Source: Ditylenchus dipsaci (lineage: Eukaryota; Nematoda; Chromadorea; Rhabditida; Anguinidae). Taken from it: DNA of 64,000 bases. The notes under the pieces are model-generated. The model worked only from the letters and a program-made list of their open reading frames with translations. It had not been told where the DNA came from and made no database searches. Of this stretch, positions 55,761-64,000 are shown piece by piece (position 1 is the first letter of the stretch; each line of letters begins with the position of its first letter). The DNA lies in assembly GCA_004194705.1 (NCBI GenBank), contig SADC01001285.1, positions 434,001 to 498,000 of the forward strand, read 5' to 3'. The position numbers were made by a program, and so were the translations under genes.

Positions 55761-56019
55761 ATCCAATAAATGATTCCAATAAATGATAAGTAGTTGGCTG
55801 TGTATTTTGCATAATGCACATTTGGCCAATATACAACTGGACAAAATCCGACAAAATCCCTTTTAGAAAAACGGCATCTGGACAACCGACAACAAATTAT
55901 TTCGTATTCGAACGACTTCGAATCCAATACAGCCATAAAAAACTATTTTCAACTCACATCGTCTTAAGTTTTTATTTATTTAAAGGAAGCGCGCAACTTG
56001 TGTGACAGGAAACTTATTT
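55761..56019. other. 3' UTR and intergenic DNA
   Basis: AATAAA at about 55,766 and 55,779 directly after the stop at 55,760. Nothing else is seen. Confidence 0.5.
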
Positions 56020-56265
56020 GATGTATGGCGCAGTGGATAAGCGTTAGTGTTTTAACCCCACTTGGGGGCGTTGTTGTCTTTTCGAATTGTTCGATTTCCA
56101 GGGTAATTTGGGTCGATGATCTCGAACCTGGCGTCAAAAAACAAATTGTACTTCTAAAATTGGTCAAACAAGCTCAAAAATAACTGGAGCGCTACCAGCT
56201 GGGGTCAAACCTGCCCAACATTTCGGGCCAACAAACACTAACATTTATCCACTGCACCATGCATC
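56020..56265. mobile_element. Pair of tRNA-derived SINE heads in inverted orientation
   Basis: GATGTATGGCGCAGTGGATA then AGCGTTAGTGT on the left; ACACTAACATTTATCCACTG then CACCATGCATC on the right. TGGCGCAGTGGATAAGCG fits a pol III A box. The minus-strand right copy also has GGTTTGACCCC (B-box-like) followed by GAGCTTGTTTGACCA, the same order as the element at 59,926-60,040. Confidence 0.7.
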
Positions 56266-56606
56266 GAAGATATCGAAACTCACACAAGTGCCTGCTCCTT
56301 TAAGGCAGATGTTTCACTGAAATTGTGTGATAAATATGCAAAACCATACAAAAAGAAGCAAAACAAAATGCAAATTTTTATTTTTATAATAATAACTACT
56401 GAAATTATTCACAATATTGGTTAGAGTAGCTTGGGAAGTAGGGACCAACCCGATTAATATAAAAGTTTGCACAACCAGCATGATATAAATGGCTGACGAA
56501 CTCAATGGAGTCGCCTCCACTAATTGCAAACAATATTGCAACAAGAGGGGGATGAGTTATTGGGCAAAATCCCGGCATTGCAGGGGTTTGGAGATAAAAT
56601 ATTGGT

Positions 56607-59600
56607 TTATTTCTCCCAAATCTGCTCCACTGCCTTTAATTGACTAGATAAATTAAGCTGCATTTGGGGATATGTTTGGGTGAGGGAAGTGGATCGTTGC
56701 TGAATTGAAGCAGCTATCCTGCGCACCACTACACGGATGGCTTGAAGTGATTGCTGGTACTGATGACCTCGTTGTGTTTCTTGCAAAACTTCCTGACTTG
56801 GGCAATTTCCAGGGCTTGAGCATTTGATATAAGGTGTTGGGCTTGAGAGTATATGGAGTTAACTTGAGCAAGACATTCATCCCACACTGTGATTCTCTCC
56901 AGTAGTTTCTAAATATTGATGACTTTAGTGGGTTACCACATATAAGCAATATAAAATTTTTTTTTGGCGAGTACTGTCCAGTCAGTCACTTTTTTTAAAT
57001 TTCGATTTTATTTCTAAATGCTAAAACGTCGTGCTTAATCCGAATCATAAAGCAGAACTTGAAAAAAATTCTTGATATTCCACAGTATCCTGAAATTGGA
57101 GTCCCAAGATTTCAATTGACCACTATTTTAGTGATAGAGATGCTGACATGACCCTCAAATAACCCCCCCCCCCCCACCAAATAACCCCCCTCAAATAACC
57201 CCCTGAAATAACCCCCCACACAATATAACCCGGGTTATTCAGGGGGTTATTTGAGGGGGTTATTTGAGGGGTTATTTGGGTATGTTTTTCAGGGTATTTT
57301 TTGTCTTGAAAGGAAGTCATGTTATTTCGATATTTTACCTGTTTCTTATCCCTATCCTCCTGGAGGGTAGGTAGGTACCTACCCTAAAGCCCTGTGTCCA
57401 ATTAGCGGATTGCCCTTTCCCTCTCACTCGAACCCTCAGTGAAAATTTTGGGGGAATTTGATTTTTTTGTCTTAACCAACCAAACCAAGCGGTCGTCAAC
57501 TTGGAGCAAAAAAATTTTACTCTTTCGGGTTCCAAAACCAGTTTTCTGGACAGATTCTGGCATGCTGAAGATGGTTTGATAGTGGTAAAATGCCGCCTTC
57601 TCGAGTATTTTTGAGTTTCGGTAAAATCGAATTTTGGTAAAACAATTATATCCCAAAAATACACAACAAAACCTTATTTTACTATTATCAAAACATCTTC
57701 AACATGCCCAATTAGTCCAAAAAATAAGTTTTGGAATGTGAAAACGTAAAGATTTTGATCCAATGAACGACCACTTGGTTTGTTGGTGTATGGATCATCC
57801 AGTAGAACAGAAGTTGGATTCATAGAAAAACTTTTGAATTTCAAAAGTTCTTCACAAGACGAAGTATTATACCCGAGCACCATTACTACCTAAGTTCCCC
57901 AACCTGGGTACGACTATCTGGGTACAACAAATCTAAGTGGTCGTCCACTGGAGCTAATTTTTTTTACGTTTTTCATTTTCCAAAACCTGTTTCTGGACTA
58001 ATTCAGGCATGTTGAAGATGGTTTGATAATAGTAAATAAAGGTTTTGTATAGTATTTTCTGAATATTGTGAAATGATTGATTTTTACAAAACTCTATTTT
58101 ACCAAAACTCAAGAAATACCCTTCAAAACGGCATTTTACCATATTAAACCATCTTCAGCGTGTCTAAATTTGTTGAGAAAACCGGTTTTGGAACCCAAAA
58201 AAGAAAAAAAAATTTTACTCTCAGTCTGCATGATAGCTGCATGATAGCTATAACCGATAAACCGGTTGTATGGAGAACGAGTAGGTACATGGAGAACAAG
58301 TAGGTACCCAAGGAGGAGTACTTTTCTGGTTACCTGGGATATTTATGGTCGAGAATGGTTCAAGGAAAATTAATTCAATATATATTAACTGAATCTGTTT
58401 TCAAAAGGGAAGTACGTTGGTATTGAGGTTTTGGAAAGTAAATTCGCTGTTTGGTGTTATCAAACCGTGTTCAGCTCCCGATTCCGGGGGATACCATCGT
58501 TTTTTTATTTTCCTACAATCGAATACTTTAAGCTACTCTAAATGGATACCTTTTTGGGTTGATACCTACCCTCCAGGTGGATAGGGACAATAAACAGGTA
58601 AAAATATCGAAAATAACATGACTTCCTTTCAAGACAAAAAATACCCTGAAAAACATACCCAAAATAACCCCCCTCAAATAACCCCCCTGAAATAACCCGG
58701 TATTTGTGGGGGGGGGGTTATTTCAGGGGGGTTATTTGAGGGGGCTTATTGGTGGGGGGGGGGGGGGTTATTTGGGGTATTTACGAGAGATGCTTCGTAA
58801 AAATGAAAAAAGCTTTAAATTTGCGTAATCTTTCGCAAAAAAATATTGTTTTTCCGGCATGGGGGCGTTGGCGGTTTTTGTGACTTTTTCTCAAATGGCG
58901 CACATTTTAGTGTTCTGTTTTTTCGTCTTTTTCCGGCAATTATGTATTTCTTTAAACTAGAAATTCGTGGTTGACTGACCATCTTTTATTTAACTGACAT
59001 CTTTTTATAGTTAAAAAAACTGTGATTCATCCAATACATTCGTATCTCTGAACTAGGCAAGGTTCCACAATTTCAGACACTGAATTTTTATTATTATAAC
59101 GAGCGTACCAAATGGCTATACCAAGTCTGACCGAAATTAAAGTCGATAAAATCATCAGAGGATAACCCGTTTTTACTGGTGCTAGCTGGTAACCATCTTC
59201 TGTTGGTTCATTGAATGGATCAGGTGCAAACAGGTCTTCTACACAGGGTACTACAATATATGTATGAAACTACTAATGGGATTAAGAAAAAAATTTAACA
59301 ACTACATTTATTGACAGCTTTTGCTGTCGACCCTTCTGACTGACAGAGGAGAGTTTAAGTCAACGAGTAAAGTGTTAGCAGCAACAATCTTGGAAGATTG
59401 CACAGAGGAAACTCTAGTAGAAAACTGAGGTGGCATTGAGTCTACAACAGGTTTTATATCTTTTTCTTTGCTTTTCGTCTTTGCTTTGGCAGATCCCACT
59501 GAACTGACTGTAAAGCTTTGTAAGGACGGAATTGGCAGAGAAGACACTCCACAAAGCGCTTCCAACGATTCCCCTTTCTAAATTACATGTATTAAAATTA

Positions 59601-60521
59601 TCTTAAAATGGGTATGCCCGTCGCCGATGGGGATATTTTGAAAGGCAATTTTGGGAAGTAACCTCCCGGCAATAAGTTATATCGCTGGCTCATGATAAAG
59701 TAGGTGTGGACTATGAAATTTAGTCGTCCGTTCGGATCTCAACTGTGCATAACTTTTTTCGGCTTTTACATTATCCTCATTTGAATTTAATTAGTACCCG
59801 CCTTTCAAAACATTTCCATCGGTGAAGCGGATGCCCCTTTAAAAGGCATATCTAAGCCCGAAAAAGACGGGAACCAGAACATTTTTATTCTGGTGAGACT
59901 TTTCAGAGTACTTGTCTTACGAACTGGTCAAACAAGCCAAAAAAATGGCGTGCCACCACGTGGTATCGAACCTGTACACCATTTTGGTCCAAAAAACACA
60001 ATCGCTTACGCACTGCACCACTGAGGCCCTTTTTTCTACTCTCGCGAAGGTGGAGCCTTTGAAACTAGATAATGACGAAAGGGTTTGAAAATTGCAGGTC
60101 TGTTTAATGTCCTTTTTCAATTTTATGCCCCTTTTAATAAAGCTGTTTAAAACACCTGTGCTAATGCAATAAGAGCAAGACATGAATAGAATTCCTGTCT
60201 TGTGAGTTGACCAGGTTTTGTTCTATTTACCAAAGACCTATAACGTTACTTTATTTAAAAAAATATTTAATTACACAACTAATACCAGATATTGCCCAGC
60301 ACAGCCCGAGAAAGATTGGAAGTGATCATCAGATTGTAGACCTTACAAAACATTTTTGTAAAATCAAACAAAAAATGAGTATTTACTTGTTAGTATTTGG
60401 CAATTGATTGGCTGTAAAAGCTCCACACAAGGAAATTGCATCCTGATAAAACTTTGGAATCTTTTTTCATCTAGTAAAGCTGGAGGAACTACTCCACTCC
60501 CACTAGTATTGCGAGCAATAT
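56607..60521 (-). CDS. SYNRG: Synergin gamma homolog (AP-1 accessory protein), N-terminus not found
   Basis: EH-domain protein that binds the AP-1 clathrin adaptor at the trans-Golgi/endosomes. Minus-strand exons: 60,387-60,521, 60,286-60,341, 60,156-60,237, 59,316-59,577, 59,177-59,250 and a terminal exon 56,607-56,908. The EH domain reads YNLMITSNLSRAVLGNIW then SLVNRTKPGQLTRQEFYSCL across an intron, close to the family's ANRTTPGKLTKEELY. Next come GVSSLPIPSLQSF (as in synergin after the EH domain), then EDLFAPDPFNEP, with a DPF adaptor-binding motif. The last exon (ITVWDECLAQVNSIYSQAQH, YQQSLQAIRVVVRRIAASIQ, LKAVEQIWEK) matches the conserved C-terminal helical region; it needs one frame correction near 56,765. 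The first exon joint is out of phase. The human protein is about 1,300 residues, so middle exons are short or missed. Confidence 0.85.
57488..57783. repeat. Foldback family A, complete copy
   Basis: GCGGTCGTCAACTTGGAGC, GGCATGCTGAAGATGGTTTG on the left; CATCTTCAACATGCCC and CGACCACTTGG on the right. Confidence 0.8.
57936..58217. repeat. Foldback family A, complete copy
   Basis: GTGGTCGTCCACTGGAGC, GCATGTTGAAGATGGTTTG on the left; TTAAACCATCTTCAGCGTG and GGTTTTGGAACCC on the right. Confidence 0.8.
58801..59176. other. Intron DNA of SYNRG
   Basis: AT-rich, no repeat arms seen. A frame open upstream of 59,176 on the minus strand continues the preceding exon and has a membrane-like stretch, but a GTAAAA donor ends the exon at 59,177. 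Confidence 0.4.
59926..60040 (-). mobile_element. tRNA-derived SINE in a SYNRG intron
   Basis: On the minus strand: TGGTGCAGTGCGTAAGCG (A-box-like), about 40 bp later GGTTCGATACC (B box), then GGCTTGTTTGACCAG. The layout and tail match the right copy at 56,160-56,265. No intact acceptor stem or CCA, so not a tRNA gene. Confidence 0.75.
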
Positions 60522-60548
60522 CTAAATAGGCAATAAAAAACTATGGAT

Positions 60549-60722
60549 AGTTTCACTCAGTAATTACAGTATTTATTCTAATAGAAGGCCATTGCCTTCT
60601 ATTTTATATTTTAAAATTTATGGCTTTGTGTTGAAAATGCAATAAAATGTGGTTTACCCCCTAGTTTTGGCCTAAAGGTTGAGTTTCTATTAGAGACTGG
60701 CCTCTATTAGAATAAATACGGT
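60549..60722. mobile_element. Small CCGTA-like palindrome
   Basis: TACAGTATTTATTCTAATAG at the left pairs with CTATTAGAATAAATACGGTA at the right. Inner AGGCCATTGCCT pairs only loosely. 174 bp, TA flanks. Confidence 0.65.
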
Positions 60723-60819
60723 AACTATTTCCCCCAGTAATTTACTGATTTCTTTTCTAATCAATAGTACTAACAAATATTTCTCCGTGTTTTTTTCCAA
60801 TCGTAAATTTTTTTGGCCC

Positions 60820-61080
60820 TATTTAAGAATCGAGCCCATTTTTGCCTTGGTCCCACCTGTTGATTTTTCGTCTGTTTTTCGCGCTTCAGGCTTAGACGAG
60901 GGTAGGTCAGCGTATGTTAGGACGCCCTCAAAATGCTTACTCGATGTTAAAAAAGTAAGATTCACAGGTTTAGTTCGTACTAACACACGCTGGCCTACCC
61001 TTGCCCAACCCTAAAGCATAAAAACAAACAAAAAATCAACAAGGGGGACCAAGGCAAAAATAGGCCCGATTTTTAATAGG
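60820..61080. repeat. Foldback element, family G, with extended arms
   Basis: GAGCCCATTTTTGCCTTGGT pairs with ACCAAGGCAAAAATAGGCCC. The inner AGGCTTAGACGAGGGTAGGT pairs with GCTGGCCTACCCTTGCCC. Same inner arms as 29,455-29,625. Confidence 0.85.
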
Positions 61081-61108
61081 CTACAGTATAGCTAGTACTT
61101 TCGTGCTA

Positions 61109-61163
61109 CAGTCAAACCTAATTAAACCGACACTCCAAGGGATTGTTCTCAGAGGTTGGACTG
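61109..61163. mobile_element. Minimal pogo-like MITE, 55 bp
   Basis: CAGTCAAACCTAATTAAACC ... AGAGGTTGGACTG, flanked by TA on each side. Little more than the two terminal repeats. Confidence 0.6.
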
Positions 61164-61989
61164 TATTTAATGTGATAAATCAGTAAATTACTGGGGAAAA
61201 CAATTAAGTTAATTAATTATTGAAATCCGTAATAAAAAATAATTTTCAAAGTGCGGTCTTACTTGAACTCAAGCTTACGGCATGTAGAGACGGCATAGTG
61301 GAGAAAAATCTTGGGTAAAATATTGGTTTATCAGATTGGCCAAGTTAAAACAGCATGCATAATCACATTCTCTAAACAAAATTCAAGTAAAAATTTTTGG
61401 AGTAGCATATAAAATTACCTTAAATGAACGAAAGAGTAAAAAGTTATTGACAGAAAAATATAATTCACTGGAGAATCGCATGCGAAAAAGACATCACACG
61501 AAAAAAGGGGCATTACCAAGCAATAGTCAGTCTACATGCAATATAGAATTAGCTGCAAAGCCTGTGCTTTCACTAGTTTGTTTTGTTTCAGAAAATAATG
61601 CAAAAAACAGGAGTCTTTAAAGGGGAAAGCGCGCATTTAAAATAAATTTTGAAAAATTCAATCTCATGAAATATTGGAAACACATGAAAAAGAAGTCAAA
61701 GAGTCAGTTTTGCTTTTGATAGCAACTCTTTGGCAGAGTTTACATGGGGGAATCTCTCGAAAAAGAAGGTTGGTTTCAATTCAACATAGAATTACAGAGT
61801 CGGCGAGTAGCGCCTTATTTCAATATGCCAATTGTCAGATTGAAAAACTTGGCTCTATATGTGTTCAGCCAGCTCCAAAAAATAGGTCTTGGTCCTCCCT
61901 GTGGTTTTTCTCAATTTTTTTGGTATCAGAACCATTTATTTTTTTAATATGTAATTTTAATAATATTTATTATTAATTATAAGAAAATT
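61164..61989. other. No gene recognised
   Basis: AT-rich. Two overlapping plus-strand frames at 61,674-61,976 have no recognisable domain and no repeat overlap. They are noted only as possible exon sequence. Confidence 0.35.
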
Positions 61990-62380
61990 TGGCATAAAAA
62001 TGATGCAATTTTTTTGCCTTAGTCCTTCAAGCTGATGTTTTTCCTAAGCTTGAAAGCTCGATAAATTTATTTAGCACTAATATATCGGCGCTAGTGCAGA
62101 ATCGGGTGCAAATTTTGCGTTGGTCCTCCTGTTAATTTTTGCTGAAAAATACTTTGGTCCCCCTGTTGTTTTTTAATATTAATTTTAATGTGATTAAGGT
62201 GAGCATGTTGACCATAATCATATTGATCACCACAATCTCTTCAATCACCATGATAACATTGAAAAAACAACAGGGAGGGGGGGGAATATGGAAAAGATCA
62301 ACATGGACACCAAGGCAAAATTTTCACCCGATTCTGCACTGGCGCCAAATATCTATAAAGCTTGATAATTTGAGGTTTTT
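61990..62380. repeat. Foldback with GGTCCCCCTGTT arms
   Basis: GTGCAGAATCGGGTG (about 62,095) pairs with CACCCGATTCTGCAC (62,325). CCCCCTGTTGTTTTTT pairs with AAAAAACAACAGGGAGG. The CTTGGTCCCCCTG segment also occurs at 29,450 and 60,850 with family G. Confidence 0.75.
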
Positions 62381-62785
62381 GGCTTCAAAAAGTCAGAACT
62401 CAAAATGTTTTTAAGCAGGTATTGCCTTTTTACATTTTTTATAAAGTTTATTTACGCAATATTTATTGTAGCTGGAGACGCTTTTGAGGTATAATAATAA
62501 TTATTAGTATAATTCAACGATTATTTAAGAGAATGTTGCACAAGACTATATGCTGCCAACAAAATTGGTGACAAAAGCGAGCCAGCCAAAAGCAATGTGA
62601 TAAAAGAAAATACGTTCTTCTTCCGCGATCTGGACAAGATAATCTGAATGTGACGGTAAAAAATTTCGAGTACTGAATTACTTCTAATAACCCTCTTTCC
62701 TAAAAGTGACAAAATGTAGCCAAAATAATTTTATTTCCAAATTCCCTCCTTCCAATACTTTTTTTATTGGCATAATTGTGTATAG
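62381..62785. other. No gene seen
   Basis: AT-rich, with a polypyrimidine run before the exon starting at 62,786. Confidence 0.4.
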
Positions 62786-63350
62786 GTGGCGCTTCACGGT
62801 GAGAATGTCATACAAACAGATGTGAATTTGAAGTACGCTAAGAGCACAGTGGGTTACTACAGGTGAGTGCTTTTTCGGTATATACCTTTTAGGAAATTGT
62901 GTTTAAGGGCAACTGCCAATCCAGATGTACAATGGAAACTGCAACAAGTAAAATTTCATTAAGTGATCACTGCATGATGAAAATTTCGTCGTTTTTTTGA
63001 GAGTATCTTCATAGGATGTACCAAAAAACCTTACCATATTAATTTTTAAATTTAAAAATTCTTGAATTGGCCTGCAAATAGTTTTTGAGTTTTCTAAATT
63101 CAAAGCGTCCGAGGGGTAAGGTTTCTAAATTTAAAATCGACTAAGCCAATGGCTATTAGGTTTTCGGTAACGTTGTTTGGTATAATTTATATTTATTATA
63201 ACTTTTTTTCAAAAAAAATGAATAAATAAACATGGTTTATTCTTATGACTGAGAACAGTAGTAAATATTTTACAAATAGTTATTATTTTGTTAGATACAA
63301 GATGCCTCAAACCAATGTGTGCGTGCTCTACAGACATTGCTCAAAGTTCG
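62786..63350 (+). CDS. Two probable exons of an unrecognised plus-strand gene
   Basis: Exon 62,786-62,862 (VALHGENVIQTDVNLKYAKS then TVGYY) ends AG|GTGAGT. Exon 63,295-63,350 (YKMPQTNVCVLYRHCSKF) begins after GTTAG and ends before GTTTG. Phases join cleanly through a split Arg codon. Codon use and GC are like the IFT88 exons. I do not recognise the protein; other exons are outside the window or were missed. Confidence 0.45.
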
Positions 63351-64000
63351 GTTTGTTTATCTTAAAAAATCGCGAGAATTTAAATAAAAATCTAGTTTTT
63401 TATGCTCACTAAGATCAAAAATCTATTGGATTTTTTTAAATAAATACAGATTTTAATCTGCATGCCTTCACTCATAATTATTTTGGAAACACATCTATTA
63501 ACATAAGTTTCAAAAGCAACCAAATTTCACAACTGTATTTACTTTTTAGTAAAATTTCAAATAATTTTTGTTGGATTAATAGGTAAAAAAGTAGACAATA
63601 ACACAAATACCGTATTTCCTCTGATAGCTCCTCCGAAGGAGTTATTTTTGGATGCCTTCTAGAGGGGGAGTTAATAGAGCGGGGGACTTATTTTTGGATG
63701 CCTTCTAGAAGGGGTGTTATAAGAGCGGGGGAGTTAATCGAGAAGGGAGAGTTATTCGTAGTCCCTCGGCGCAAAGAGCGCCGACAAAACAATTTCGAAA
63801 ACAATTTCCCAAAACAATTTTGCTGCAGCCACAATTCCGTCAGGATAATTTCGCTGCGACGATTATTTAGTCGAATAGAATTTTTGCTTCATCTGGTAAC
63901 TTTTTGCTAACATTTTGGTATTTGAGCCACATTTGATCATGTTTCCTAGTGATTTCAGTATATTTGTCCAATCTTTTGCTTTTTCTGCTTTGTAGTTTTT
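63351..64000. other. Window end, repeat at 63,609-63,750
   Basis: CCGTATTTCCTCTGATAGC at 63,609 is a CCGTA MITE end, followed by repeats of GGAGTTAATAGAGCGGGG and GGATGCCTTCTAGA. No right terminus inside the window. No gene seen. Confidence 0.5.

Larger units (their letters stand above)
57140..58800. repeat. Large foldback with AATAACCCCCC arrays, in the last SYNRG intron
   Basis: Left arm about 57,140-57,400, right arm about 58,545-58,800. Both have TAACCCCCCTCAAA-type arrays, GACTTCCTTTCAAGACAAAA (complement at left) and CTACCCTCCAGG. Between the arms are two family A foldbacks. The left array stretch is itself palindromic around CCCGGGTTATT. Confidence 0.85.

Noticed and set aside
57123..57320. 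Minus-strand frame with NNP repeats
   Set aside because: Translation of the AATAACCCCCC array in the large foldback.
59926..60040. tRNA gene
   Set aside because: A and B boxes are present, but the acceptor stem and anticodon arm do not pair, and a shared non-tRNA tail follows. A SINE fits better.

Overview
The window is nuclear DNA of a small-exon, intron-bearing animal. It is AT-rich and has GT-AG introns, many of 40-60 bp and others swollen to 1-2.4 kb by repeats. Three things point to a metazoan: an intraflagellar-transport gene (IFT88), a synergin-gamma gene, and a BEL/Pao LTR retrotransposon, a clade known only from animals. I cannot name the species.

Layout. 0.8-10.0 kb: three tandem same-strand genes for the V-ATPase proteolipid subunit c. 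12.3-13.3 kb: a broken fragment of an unrecognised gene family and a MULE transposase relic. 14.9-28.8 kb: IFT88 in about 19 exons, with introns full of mobile-element remnants. 31.1-33.9 kb: a probable minus-strand gene of unknown function, a longer relative of the 12.3 kb fragment. 34-44 kb: almost solid foldback elements, minisatellites and nested DNA transposons, including a MULE-like element with a SWIM zinc finger. 45.2-50.4 kb: a BEL/Pao element (gag only, minus strand) inserted inside a hAT-type element. 51-55.8 kb: scattered exons of unrecognised plus-strand genes. 56.6-60.5 kb: C-terminal part of a synergin-gamma gene on the minus strand, including its EH domain. 62.8-63.4 kb: two probable plus-strand exons.

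Two points dominate. First, most non-genic sequence is inverted-repeat (foldback) DNA. At least eight families occur. Many share a core of about 35 bp, and many end in short tandem arrays that differ from copy to copy. Target-site duplications and one empty site allow several families to be placed: hAT, mariner, pogo-like, a CCGTA-ended family and a 9-bp-duplication family. Second, the sequence carries many single-base length errors. IFT88 and two V-ATPase genes need isolated one-base gaps inside highly conserved protein, and the two LTRs of one element differ by more than a dozen one-base indels with no substitution seen. I read these as assembly errors rather than inactivation.

The identifiable host genes serve linked cell biology: acidification of endomembrane compartments (V-ATPase c), clathrin/AP-1 traffic (synergin gamma) and cilium assembly (IFT88). 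Nothing suggests they form a functional cluster.
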